In this document: positions 33,745 to 45,077 of the stretch, piece after piece
Layout of the letters: each line of letters opens with the position of its first letter
Numbering within the stretch: the stretch's first letter is position 1
Assembly: GCF_036588685.1 (NCBI RefSeq)
Contig: NC_086375.1
Location: forward strand, 39,516,566-39,580,565
From: Mytilus trossulus
Lineage: Eukaryota > Mollusca > Bivalvia > Mytilida > Mytilidae
DNA: 64,000 bases
Reading direction: 5' to 3'
Notes under the pieces: model-generated
The model's input: only the letters and a program-made list of their open reading frames with translations
The model's database searches: none
Told to the model about the DNA's origin: nothing
Made by a program: the position numbers and the translations under genes

Positions 33745-35764
33745 CAGAACAACAATAGAATTTGACGTCATTTAGCGCTGTGTCGTCCCCGGAACCTTGT
33801 GGAGACTCTACTCTAGTTTGAATACCACAAATAGCCGAACTAAGAGGACAACTCTGGCTCCATGCCCCATAGGATCCCCATTCGCCATGTCCTGGTGGAT
33901 GTGCAAGATCATATTCAGGCTCTACATCAAAATCTCGGCATTTGAATTTTGCGAAATTAGCTGCTGTGTCATCGCTACCTCCCTGTAATAGAAGGAATAA
34001 CTTCGATATTCATGACGTTAGATTTCTTGGAATCAAGGGAAATTATAGGTGAAATCTAAGTTTTAAAAAAAATGAAATAAATTAACGGAATATTTAGGAG
34101 AATCATGACAGTGGCAAAGCACTGCAGACTTCTTGGAAATATTGCCACTGGACGATATACATACAACAAGCAAACAAAACAGTTACACTAGTTTTTGGTG
34201 GGGTTCGTGTTGTTTATTCTTCAGTTTTTCTATGTTGTGTGATGTGTGCTATTGTTTTTTTGTTTGTCTTTTTCAATTTTAGCCATGGCGTTGTCAGTTT
34301 GTTTTAGATTTATGCGTTTGACTGTCCCTTTGGTATCTTTCGTTCCTCTTCTTTAACAATGTATCCTTTTCAAAATAAATTTTTAACTAGCAGTTTTGTC
34401 TTATTACTTATTGGTATATTTATATATCCAAATAGGCACGTAGATCACAGAGAATAATCAATCATCGAGTTATTAATAAAACACTATCTAGGGTAATATG
34501 GTCTGTATGACGAAATAATTTTATAAAATCTAGCCTAGCGTTGTTAGTTTTAAAAACAGTGAAACAATTCAGTCATTCAGTGTCTTAAATAGTTCTGAGC
34601 TTCGAATAAACAATTTCAGGTCAAGTCCGTCTATCTTAGTCATACACATAAAATGTGCAAAGTGGATATATTACCTGTCTATTTTCTACTTGTAGAGCAA
34701 ACGATGTCAAGAACTTTTGAGTTTCTGTGTTTTCACATAATGTTTCTCCTACCCATCCACCCCAAGTACCTTGACCGGAAACTATATATCCACCGTACTG
34801 ACCAGCTGCTGACCCACATTTCAGCAGAATGCTGTTGAGTGCAGTATCGTCGCCGCTACCTTGAGGAACCTCAATCTGTTCACAAAATGATGTTTAAAGT
34901 AAGCAAACGTTGTAAAGATGAAAATTCAACTGTCTTGATTTGACAAACTTTTCTAAAATTATCTGTTTATAAGTTTTGAAATTATTAAGAAACTAAGGTA
35001 TCAACTCCCTCAGGCAAAGTTGGCTTTAGATGAATTTGGCTATTTATTTTAGGTATATTTTATCATATAGCTCTGCAACGGGTTCGGTACTTACACATCC
35101 TCGGAAATCGCTTCGGTCGCATGAAATTATAAACATGTTGTTTTCCATTTTTCAACTCTACACACATATAAGCTACCAACAAGTCATTTTCAAATATGAA
35201 CCATTCCAACCCGGTTCTTGATGTTAGTTTCATAAAATGACAAGAGTCGAAATGTCTATTAAGAAGCTGAATTTCTATATTATATTGGTATCTTGAATTA
35301 CAAAACTAGTAACTATGTTATTTGTGCTTGTGTATCTAGATACGTTTTGTTGTCTCTTGCTTTTATATATAATGCTGTTGTGAACACACACAATTTCTGT
35401 CCTTCAATCAATTTTCTAGGATTCTAATGAAATAATTTGCTCTTCTTTTTTTTTTTTTATATTTAAGATATCACTTACTCATGCTCTAATAGAAAAAAAA
35501 ACATTCTGAAAAAATAAAGTAGCCATACAATGGACACATCTTTGAATGACTAAACGTAATTGTTCTCAAATACAATACCTTCATATTGTATCCCATTGCA
35601 AAATGCCCGTCAGCACAATATTGAGGAGGATTCCAAGTACCCCAGTCATCACCATTGTCAATTTGTAAAACTTTCACCACATTGCGAGGAGAATCATGTG
35701 TAATTAAAAGAGATTCACAATAAACAACAAAGCTGAAAACTAGGAAATACTTTGTAACTGTCAT
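33740..35764 (-). CDS. VMO1-like secreted protein, copy A (3 exons)
   Basis: Minus-strand coding exons 35579-35764, 34675-34875 and 33740-33982 (62 + 67 + 80 residues and stop = 209 aa), both introns phase 0 with GT-AG ends. A hydrophobic signal peptide ('[16 protein letters not shown]') begins the protein. Family marks: '[20 protein letters not shown]', 'GYNMK', '[15 protein letters not shown]', 'GTWGGW', '[13 protein letters not shown]', 'AHPPGHG', '[10 protein letters not shown]' and '[13 protein letters not shown]'. The thrice-repeated (G/S)DDTAxN motif fits the three-fold beta-prism of vitelline membrane outer layer protein 1. VMO1 proteins are secreted and, in birds, part of the egg envelope; the mussel role is unknown. 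An upstream in-frame ATG (35872) exists, but the signal peptide favours 35764. Confidence 0.88.
34193..34356 (+). repeat. Dispersed repeat family E (retroelement 3' UTR) in VMO1-A intron 2
   Basis: 'ttttggtggggttcgtgttg', 'agccatggcgttgtcagttt' and 'gactgtccctttggtatctt'. Other copies: 40925-40998 plus 41991-42060 (split), 45387-45590, 57655-57790 and 59262-59392. It sits directly after the reverse-transcriptase-like tail at 42060 and so is probably the 3' UTR of that element. Confidence 0.65.
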
Positions 35765-35890
35765 TGTCTCTCTATATTCACCTTTTACTTTGAGAGATAA
35801 GCATACACTGCCAAACAAAGTATCGTCTTCGGATGTACACCTATAACTACCAGGAAGTCCGATATCATTCACTTTGAAATACGTTTCAAG

Positions 35891-36552
35891 TTAAAGTGAT
35901 TTTGAAAGACGTTCGCACTGTTACATATCAAGTCAGGAATAGGACAAATGTTGTTCGATTTTGCTATTTGATAAGGGAATTTTCCGTTTTGAATTTTCTT
36001 CGGAGTTTAGAGTTTTTTAATTTTACTTTATACATGTTCAAATACCTGAACTTTAACATGTTGTAGTTTGCTCCACATACATGCTTATATTATGTTCATG
36101 GCATATCTCTGTCGGTCACATTTATCATTTAAATTCCGTTCCATATAAAGCGTGACATATAGTCTAGATACTAGTTTAAAGACAATTGTTTTTTTGCTGT
36201 TGTTTCTCTGTTGTGTCGTAGTTAAAGTGATTTTGTTAAGACGTTCGCACTGTTACATATCAAGTCAGGAATAGGACAAATGATGTTCGATTTTGCTATC
36301 TGATAAGGGAATTTTCCGTTTTGAATTTTCTTCGGAGTTTAGAATTTTTTAATTTTACTTTATACATGTTCAAATACCTGAACTTTAACATGTTGTAGTT
36401 TGCTCAACATACATGCTTATATTATGTTCATGGCATATCTCTGTCGGTCACATTTATCATTTAAATTCCGTTCCATATAAAGCGTGACATATAGTCTAGA
36501 TACTAGTTTAAAGACAATTGTTTATTCGCTGTTGTGTCTCTGTTGTGTCGTA
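35891..36552. repeat. 331-bp tandem duplication between VMO1-A and VMO1-B
   Basis: Two head-to-tail copies (35891-36221 and 36222-36552) starting 'ttaaagtgatttt' and ending 'tctctgttgtgtcgtag', differing at only about ten sites, so recent. The unit contains 'gtcaggaataggacaaatg' and is itself related to a dispersed family also seen at 53640-53830 and 61750-61850. Each copy carries a TATA-like 'ccatataaagc' in plus orientation. Confidence 0.9.
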
Positions 36553-36589
36553 GTTCTCTGATATTTGATACGTTTCCCTCAGTTTAAGT

Positions 36590-36665
36590 TTGTTACCCGG
36601 ATTTGTTTTTTCTCCATCAATTTATGAATTTTGAACAGCGCTATACTACTGGCGCCTTTGTTTAA
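36590..36665 (-). repeat. Dispersed repeat family C, fragment
   Basis: Complement of 'ggcaacagtagtataccgct' / 'gttcaaaactcataaa' type sequence. Other copies: 44830-44885, 47755-47905, 49400-49475 (minus), 51420-51760 and 52400-52530. Confidence 0.6.
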
Positions 36666-37717
36666 ACCAGCTGCTGATATAGTGTTATTGATATTCCTTT
36701 CTGTATCGTTAAGCTGCTGTTGCATTACTGTACAGTCATACATCTACAATCATCTTTGTTAACACTTGCCTGACTATGTTATCATGAAACAAGAGGTACC
36801 CTTGTGATTTCTGTATTTTGACATTTTCCTTAAACAAAACGCATTACCAAAAGAAATTGGTTTCATATCATATATTTTTTTTCCAAATGAAATGAATTTT
36901 GCGTCAAGTCCTTTGCAGTCTGCACTATATTTCGCAATATGAAACTTTGCCTGTTTTCAAATATAGCTAGTTAAAGAAAGCTTGCACGAAATAATTGCAC
37001 ATTTGAAGAATTTTAAAAACAAGGGTTTACTTAATTTTAAACATGCATTACATCAAATCGGAAAGATTAAACCATATATAAAGAATGTTTAGTGAAATTA
37101 AAGTATGTCAGAAATCACTCAATATTATCTCATTATTGGTTTTATGAGATAACCAAAAGTCAAAGATCAACGGAAACACCAGAATGATCGGTAAATCATG
37201 ACGATTAGGTCAAAGTTAATGTCAAGACCAAGACCCATTTGATAAGGTTCTGTCAACCTTCAATTTATTAACTTACCAAATTGAAGCATGCAAATATTAC
37301 ATTCGTTCATTCTTTGCTATGTTTTTCATAGCAGCTATGCCTTTCTTAATTTACCAGATGTTCCTCGAAAGTATATTAAAACCCTTGAAGTTTAAAATGG
37401 TGGAAAGTGGGGTGACTGGCATCCTCCTCATTTTTGTGCTGATGGATTTTTCGCAACTGGATACAATATGAAGGTGAATTTTGAACTATCACAATAAAAC
37501 TTTTATTATTCTATTTTTGTCTTGGAAAACCAACGCAAATTGTTTTCTAAAAATCATTATTTATAGCAAAACAATATCGTTGTCATACAAAAAGTAAAGA
37601 GTTATGTTACAAAATGAGGAAAGGTGGTATGGTTGTCTATCACAACAAAATTACATAGAAATGGCTCTTGACAACCGAATACTAGTATACAAGCTAATAA
37701 AATCAATAAGTTGATCA

Positions 37718-38060
37718 AATAGTTATCAAAGATACCAGGCTTATAATTTGGTACGCCAGACGCGCGTTTCGTCTACATAAGACTCATCAGTGACGCTCAG
37801 ATCAAAATAGTTAGAGAGCCAAATATTATAAAGTTTAAGAGTATTGAGAACCCAATATTCCAAAAAGTTATGCGAAATACGTCTTAAGTAATCTATGCAT
37901 GGGATAAGAAAATCCTTAGAATTTCGAATAATTCATACTTTTGCAAAGAGTTAATTAAAAAAAATAACCATAGAATTGACATTCATGTCAACACCGAAGT
38001 GCTGACTACTGGGCTGGAGATACCCTCGGGACGAAACCTCCAACAGCAATGGCTTTGACC
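37718..38060 (-). repeat. Dispersed repeat family D (minus)
   Basis: 'agttatcaaagataccaggc', 'gtacgccagacgcgcgtttc' and 'gtctacataagactcatcag' followed by 'ctgggctggagataccctcg'. Family D recurs at 38625-38760, 38970-39065, 44305-44400, 44725-44790, 52555-52760, 52905-52990, 61550-61620, 62675-62765 and 62885-62965. Confidence 0.7.
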
Positions 38061-38624
38061 TAGGAGTGTCCTGATCTTTTATCATTAATTACGACAATTG
38101 TTTTAAATACTGATTTGATTATTTACCTCCGTATAATTAAACTCATCATAAATACTAGGATACAATTTGTATTTGCCAAATATAGCTAAGGTAATCTATT
38201 CCTGAGGTAGAAAAGCCTTCGTTATTAAAAAAATCAAAGTTTGGTAAAAAGTTGATTTATAATTATGACCATATCAATATCATGTCAATACAGAAGTGCA
38301 GAAAAAGAAAATTGGTACCGTTAATTTTATTAAGGTAGAGCAAATATGTGGTTTCTCAAGACAGGTGGAATATAGGTTCTTACTACATGAAATGCACAGC
38401 AAAGGGATCTAATATTAATGGTCTTATTATAAAGGTGTTTGCTTAATACAGGTGGTCTGTTAATCAGGTTTGACTGTACGTTGAAATCAATAATTCAATA
38501 AAATTCGAAAGTTGCAAACTACAATTTCGTACTTTAGTTGTATTTAGCAAAACGGTATGGATTTTTTGTTCCTCAATGTGCTTCAACCAACTTCGTATTT
38601 TTTCTGCTTTGTTTGACTTTTTTT

Positions 38625-38760
38625 TCGAGCGCCACTTATGAGTCTTTTGTAGACGAAACGTGCGTCTGGTGTACATACAAAATTTCAATCCTGTTTTTTT
38701 GGATGAGTTTATTTACAACCAGCGGGTTTATGCCACTACTGATAGAGTTTTAATTCCCCT
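38625..38760 (+). repeat. Family D fragment
   Basis: 'gagcgccacttatgagtctt' and 'gacgaaacgtgcgtctggtg' mark a plus-strand piece in intron 1 of VMO1-B. Confidence 0.65.
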
Positions 38761-38969
38761 ATAATATCACCCTTTAATATTAAACACCTCTGTAGTCATA
38801 TGAATCATTATTGATACGGTCAAAATTATAAATTAACTTTTACAAAACTTGAAATTTTAAAGTCCTTAGGGTTTTCTACCCCAGAAAAAGATTATCGTAC
38901 TGTATTTGGCAAAATTTTTTCTTTCTTTGTTTTCCTCAATGCTTTTCAACTTTTTACTTTATTTTGCCT

Positions 38970-39065
38970 TTTTCTTTATTCGGGCGACACTAATGAATCT
39001 TTTGTAGACGAAACGAGCGTCTGGCGTAAATACAAAATTTCAAGCCTTGCATCCATGATGAGTTG
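38970..39065 (+). repeat. Family D fragment
   Basis: 'gacgaaacgagcgtctggcg' with 'tacaaaatttcaagccttg'; second plus-strand copy in the same intron. Confidence 0.65.
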
Positions 39066-39760
39066 ATTTACTTATACAATTGAAAGCTATTTAAAACTGG
39101 TGTATTATAGGGATTAAATGTACAAATTTCAAAGATCAGAAATTTCATTCATTAAGTAATACTCACTCCGGCACCAGTGTTAGCTGTTTTATATATGTAG
39201 TGTTGGTCTTGACGATCCCAGAAGAATGTGTTCCCTTAACTTGCCTTTACTTGAGGAAATCAGAATATTCTAGAAAAAAAAATGCTATGCCATTGATATC
39301 GAAACATTAGAACGTAGCTGTTTCTATTGAAGATTGAAGGCAATCAACATGGTCATGATGATACATCTTTAAATGCCATACTGTTGAGGTGTATCAGTTT
39401 TGATAATCACTATGGAGGAACTATTGAATCTGGTGAAGGTAGTTACGGAGATTGGATAGGATGGACAGATTGTGAGAAGTCTGAGACCCATAAAAATCAG
39501 ACGTATTTGACATCTTTTTCTTTCCAAGTCGAAGGAGATCAGGTACCTTTATTTTAGTATATTTATGAACGGAACCCTTTACTATATGTTATCACCAGTT
39601 GGTTTTTGCTTCTGCTATTATGTTAGCTTATATTTGTAATCTATAGTATTTATATACAAAAAAAGGCATGTAATCTTACGGAGCCCCGCTAGACACTTGC
39701 TAAGAGAAAAAAATATATTGTGCATACAGAATAATATATTGTAACTTAAACATATAGTGT

Positions 39761-40111
39761 GTGCAAAACTTAAATTTATTGTGCCCTCAATCGTACAGGG
39801 CTTTAATGTCCCCTTTTCAAAGTGAAAGAATTGAGAAATGCGTAAGGGTTTCTTTTGAAATGCTATATTACATGGAAACACTTGCACTCTTAGCAAAAAA
39901 TCATCACTGCATTGTTTCTTATCAACAACTGAAGCGAATACTGAAGAAGCTACGTTTATTTCGTCCGAAATTTGGTTTTCCTATAGATGCATTTGAAGCT
40001 GCTTCTTTGTATCGGTCTTTATTGGAACTGTTTGAAACAGACTTGGCATTAGAGCGAGGTCATTATCGTACTTTGGAGACTTATGGCAATATGGTTTTAC
40101 CTATTTTCTAG
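39761..40111 (+). pseudogene. Integrase/transposase-like ORF fragment in VMO1-B intron 2
   Basis: An open frame of 116 codons. The segment 'ALLAKNHHCIVSYQQLKRIL' + 'KKLRLFRPK' matches the helix-turn-helix style N-terminal region that precedes the rve-type integrase core in a group of eukaryotic DNA-transposon proteins (HxIxxSxxxLKRxLxxLxLxR). No DDE core follows. It is best read as a remnant of a mobile-element gene captured in the intron. The assignment is from motif memory only. Confidence 0.4.
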
Positions 40112-40876
40112 TGACAATTTTAAAACTACTTTTTGTACCTGTGCATTATATTCTATGTTTGCAAATCTCAAGATTATGTTGGTGTTGATTGACGCAAGGC
40201 TGACATGCTGCACAATTCAAGACTTTGATTTTGTTATTACCCATCATTATATTTAAAGGTCTTTGCGTCCGTCTCTTCGTCCGTCTCTTTTAAGGATAAT
40301 TTTTTTGATCATAGTAGTTTATGTTGAAGTTGTAGTATCATTAACTCAAATAAATTATATGGTTTCTCTGAAGATATTATTGTTAATGTGAAAAGTTAGT
40401 CAAATCGACATAAAACTTTTTTTTATTAATTGGTACTACGTTTCATTATGATAAAGGTAGATCGCATTTCTTCCTCAATCTGGGATTTTTAAAAAGCAGA
40501 TAACCATCGGTCTAGATCTTTAATGACTTGTACTGTTACATATTTATACACCAGACACAGAAAAACGCTAGTATGTACTCACACAATGCTTTTCTGTTTA
40601 TATTCAAACAAGTGATTCCGCTTTTATTTTTGAAGAGCGGTGGAGATGACACGGCAGCGAACTATATCAAGTTCAAATGTCGGGACTTCGACGATGACAG
40701 AGATGAGTCTGAATTAGCTCATCCACCCGGACACGGCTTGTTTGGAGGATATGGTGGATGGAGTGAAAGCTGTCCAACACATTCTGCTATATGTGGATTA
40801 CAAACCAGGATTGAAGGACCACAAGGCGGTGGTGATGATACTTCTCTGAATAATGTCAAGTTCTTTTGTTGTCAAA

Positions 40877-40882
40877 AATAAA
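40877..40882 (+). terminator. AATAAA overlapping the VMO1-B stop codon
   Basis: Sequence CAAAAATAAAC: the stop TAA (40879-40881) lies within AATAAA, as in VMO1-A. Confidence 0.35.
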
Positions 40883-40924
40883 CAGCTATAAAACATTGAT
40901 AAATGATGAGTTGTTCTATCATGG

Positions 40925-42480
40925 AAGAGGGACGAAAGATACCAGAAAGACAGTCAAACTCATAAATCGAAAATGAACTGACAACGCCAAGGCTAATGAA
41001 GGGCTGCGCTTAAGCGCATGATACGCCCGTTGCTCTTTTAACTTGTCTTTTATGCTTTCAGTGAATTTATATGATCATGCTTTTAATGAATTTATATGAT
41101 CAATGTCCGGCTGTTTTCGATTTTTTTTTAATAAGACAGCATAAAATGTAAAATCTTACGAAATTGGTATAGTTGATGTAAAATCTGATATTTATACAAA
41201 TCAAAAGGGATGTTACATTAATATACTCACCAAAGTTTCACCAAAGTTGCATAAAATCCCCCTTTTTTAAGTATAAAAATTCATTACTTGAGAAAACGTA
41301 AAATCTAAAATTTATAAAAATGGAAAGGGAGCTTATGTCAATAGATATAAACAATTTATCAAAGTTGCACAAAATTTTGTGAAAGTGTTAGTTATTGTCC
41401 CAAAATTGGATAATTTCACCCTTTTTTAAGCATAAAAATTCATAACACAGTAATGTAAAATCTGAAATTTATACAAATTGAAAGGGAGCTTACATCAATA
41501 AGATATAAACAATTCACCATAGTTTCATGGACATTGGTGAAAGCCTTTTTGAGTTATTGTCCGAAGTGTTAAAAATCCCCCTTTTATTTTATGAATAAAG
41601 CCCCATAAATCCAAAACATAAAATCTGAAATCTATAAAAATTGAAAGGGAGCTTACATCAATAGATATAAACAATTCACCAAAGTTTCATGGACATTGGT
41701 GAAAGCCTTTTTGAGTTATTGTCCGAAGTGAAGAAAATTCCCCCTTTTTTATGAATATAGCCCCATAAATCCCAAACTTTAAATCTGAAATTAAAAAAAA
41801 AACCAAAAAGGAGCTTACGTCAATAGATATAAACAATTCACTTAAGTTTCATGGAAAAATTGGTGAAAGTGATTTGAGTTATTGTCCGAAGTGTGGACGA
41901 CGGACGGACGGACAGACCGTCCGGACAGACGGACAGACGGACAAAGGTATACCATAATACGTTCCGTCTAAAAGACGGGCGTATAAAAATGAAAAGGACA
42001 AATAGACAAATAATAGTGCACACAACCAACAAGAACCCTACCAAAAAGTAGGGTGATCTCAGGTGCTCCGGAAGGGTAATCAGATCCTGCTCCACATGTG
42101 GCATCCGTCGTCTTGCTTATGAAATATCAAATCCGGTAAAAAGTCTTATTCGGTAGGTCACATTTATGAAAGGGAAGGGGATTGTAGTTACGACGTTAGT
42201 AACATATCCGATATAATTTGTTAATCGGTTATTCCATAACAGTCAACCAACTCGTGATGGCTTCCGTAAAATTTACGAAGAGATGATTTCAACTTCACCA
42301 GTCTTGATTTCAGAGTTTCCTTGCGAGCAACAACCCTCTATCAAGAAAATTATGATAGGAAATGCAAGCACGGGAATATAGATCAATTGGGAGATATATA
42401 CACCGTATGCAGGTGCTGCTGGAATGTTGCTACTTAGAAATGGAAAGTGCACAATTGGAAAGCTGACATCAAATCTATAC
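40925..42480 (-). mobile_element. Retroelement 3' end, split by a tandem-repeat element
   Basis: Minus-strand reading from 42480: 'FDVSFPIVHFPFLSSNIPAA' and 'PAYGVYISQLI', then decayed sequence with stops, then 'HVEQDLITLPEHLR'-type codons, then family E 3' UTR (42060 to 41991, resuming 40998 to 40925). These motifs are what I recall from the C-terminus of a reverse transcriptase common in molluscs and fish; the exact clade (Penelope-like or other) is not settled. The 3' UTR is interrupted at 40999-41990. Confidence 0.6.
40999..41990. mobile_element. Tandem-repeat element F with (ACGG)n, nested
   Basis: Begins 'atgaagggctgcgcttaagc' with 'atgatacgcccgttgctc', ends 'ctaaaagacgggcgta'. The ends share the inverted pair ATACGCCCGT/ACGGGCGTAT. 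The interior has about six diverged repeats of 'aaatctgaaatttata...gaaagggagcttac...aacaattcaccaaag' with 120-150 bp spacing, then an 'acggacggacggac' tract at 41890-41945. The intact family E sequence ('ggctaaaa...') shows the insertion point, with TA duplicated. Confidence 0.7.
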
Positions 42481-42484
42481 GTTA

Positions 42485-44300
42485 TATTGCGATGGCTGGT
42501 GTTTGATTATAACTGAAGTATTTTATAGTCACTCGCGATAAACTGAGTTTGCAAAGTCAGCCGTTTGCTCTATTGTTGCAATCTCCTTAGTTCTATCTTG
42601 TCTTATGTTGTACGAATTTCTACAAACACGATAATTCTGCTCCATGTACAGACCCATCAATAAAATAAGTCAAAGCAATACATTTCGAGGATACCGGTAA
42701 AATGAAGACGTCAACAATTCACATTTTAAAAGGATGTAACATGCAATTACTTCTACAAAAAAAAATATGATGAACATTTTTGAAACTTTGTTATTTAATG
42801 ATTTAAATATATTTTCACCGCGATTAATCCAAAATAGCGAACACTCGAAAACGTGCACCCAATTTGTTAAAGCACAAAATAAAGGAATACACCTTAAAAA
42901 CTTTCACAAGCCTAATGTCCAAGTTATCGTACCACATCAGTATTCGTCAGTGCATAAATGTACCATTATATTGGCATTGAGCAAATAATTCTGCATGTGA
43001 GATGTCAGCAGTTGATTCGTGTTGATAAACTAGATATGACCTTCAGATGTGAAACAACAATACAGGGATGGGGATTGTATACTTTGTGTCAAGAAGTATT
43101 TCAGAACATTCCTTGTTAAAAAAATGAAAAGACGTAGACAAAACAAAAAGATAAACATGTACAAAGGACTGAATATAAACATATAGAACAAACACTAAAA
43201 CCACATCAAATATTACTTGAGGACTAATCAGTTCCTTCCGTCTTATTTACAATGCATTTCTTCCTAACACAAACGACGCAAACGGCTAAGCGCGCACATG
43301 CTTTAATCATTTGTTTCTAACATACGTTTGTAAAGTTAACATAATCGTTGACAAACTATGCACTCGTAAAATATGCGTCTACAGTTTGTCGTTCATCGTT
43401 TGTTATTACACACGCTACATTTATTTCAACACACTTTGATACATATGAAAAAGAATAAACGGTGCAAAGTCGTGAGATGTTTGACATATGTTGGTTGTAC
43501 GAACCGCATTTAATAATAGCATTATTGAAAGTTCAAACAGGGTCAATAAACACTGATTACACGATGGGTGTGTTTCCAGTTTTGTAGCGTTCAGCAAACA
43601 ACAACAAACGCCAACCATAGAGTGCTTTTGTTTCTAATCAAAATTTTGGTCGAGGGTTATACGGCATGTGATACGGATTTTTCCATGTATTATACGCTTT
43701 ATCATATATTTGAACAGAAGAGTATTATATTATATTAACTGTTTTCTGATCCATAGCACTGGGTTACCTTCAGTTCAACTTTTGTCTTGTTTCAAAGGCC
43801 TTAAAAGAACTGCTAAATAACTTATCTGAACAACCTTGGTAACCTTACAATTTGCGTTCTATTGTTTTAAAAAATATAAATAAAAATATTTTGTTTATTA
43901 TTGCATTTATTTGTGTGTTTATATTTTTTATAGTTTCATTTAGTAGATCTTAGTATGCCAAAAAATATGAAAACTTGACGAACGTGACGTCACATACCAA
44001 ATAATGACGTCATTTAAAAAATTGACCCACTTTGATGAAAAATTTGCTTAAGCAAATAAACAAAAACCTGACTTTATGTAGAAAAAAAAGTAGGGGTGTG
44101 ATAAAGGGTATGCGATAAAGGGTGCGCATCAAAAAATCGTGATATGGATTAAACAGCTGGCTATTTATCAAATATGCAAAACTACTGTATTTACTACTAA
44201 ACATATGATAAAATAATTTATACACCGAAAACTAACGTATTGTGTCAGCAAAAATGTGCTGACAACCTTGGGGTCTGAACTTTGATCAGCAATATCAAAA
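42485..44300. other. No gene recognised
   Basis: AT-rich sequence with short frames in all phases. No exon with family similarity. Two purine-rich tracts and isolated 'gacgtca' motifs near 43985-44010 are the only notable points. Confidence 0.4.
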
Positions 44301-44304
44301 ACGC

Positions 44305-44900
44305 ATGAAAGATACCTAACTTTTGATTTTGTACACCATTCCCGTCTTTTGTCTAAATAAGATTCATAAGTGGCGCTCGAATTATTAGTTGGAAGGCAAA
44401 TCAAAATCGGCGTTATAAATCTTTTGAGAACAAAATGTTTTTATTATTGTGTAGAATACAGCTATAGCATATCTATATACCACAAGCTTAAAATCTTAAT
44501 ATTTCGAATAATTAAACGTTTTGTTAACAAAGGACATTTCAATGTATAACAAAACCATTCAGTAGCGATCGAAATAAAACGGTTTTGTACCTAACTCATA
44601 AACGAAGTATAAGTGCATTGGAAACCACAAAAACACATCATTGTTGTGGAAAATTAGACACCACCAATGGAAGCCTATGTTGAACAATTTAACATTTTAT
44701 AAATATTTAAGTTACACAAAACTTCTATCATCTGGACTGGTGATACCCTCGTGATTTAAACGTCTATCAGCAGTGGTATGAGTCGACAATGATAATAATG
44801 TTTCATATTTATTTATTTGATAATATTAAATAAAGGCAACAGTAGCATACCGATGTTCGAAATTCATAAATCGATTTATAAGTTAGTTGTTACTATATAA
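44305..44900. repeat. Family D and C fragments
   Basis: 44305-44400 is a minus-strand family D piece ('gattcataagtggcgctcga'), 44725-44790 'ggactggtgataccctcgtg', and 44830-44885 a family C piece ('aaaggcaacagtagcatacc'). Confidence 0.6.
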
Positions 44901-45039
44901 CAGTTATTTTTAAAAAAAGTATTCATGAATCGGCAACTAGCTTTTGTGTGCTTCTTCTTAGTCCGATATCAGTACATACGACTTTTTAACGACGATATTG
45001 CACGTAGTGTTGGTCTTTCATTTTGAGAAATCGGGAAAG

Positions 45040-45042
45040 TCG

Positions 45043-45077
<35 letters not shown>

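Larger units (their letters stand above)
37288..40881 (+). pseudogene. VMO1-like copy B with premature stop (3 exons)
   Basis: Plus-strand exons 37288-37473, 39333-39542 and 40636-40881 correspond exactly to the exons of copy A (186, 210 and 246 bp; phase-0 introns with GT-AG). Exon 1 starts with a signal peptide ('MQILHSFILCYVF') and reads to codon 35, then TAA at 37393-37395, then continues in the same frame as 'NGGKWGDWHPPHFCADGFFA' and 'GYNMK'. Exon 2 keeps 'HDDTSLNAILLRC' and exon 3 '[13 protein letters not shown]', '[13 protein letters not shown]', '[10 protein letters not shown]' and '[13 protein letters not shown]'. Apart from codon 36 nothing is broken, so it is either a very young pseudogene, a null allele or a sequencing error. 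Introns are long (1.86 and 1.09 kb) and hold repeats. Divergent from copy A. Confidence 0.82.

Noticed and set aside
35486-35872. 128-codon reading of VMO1-A exon 1 from the upstream ATG and through the donor
   Set aside because: The upstream extension would bury the signal peptide, and the downstream part is intron; the splice donor at 35579/35578 matches the paralogs.
41890-41945. CRISPR-like or VNTR array
   Set aside because: It is a short ACGG microsatellite within element F, not spaced repeats; CRISPR is not expected in an animal genome.
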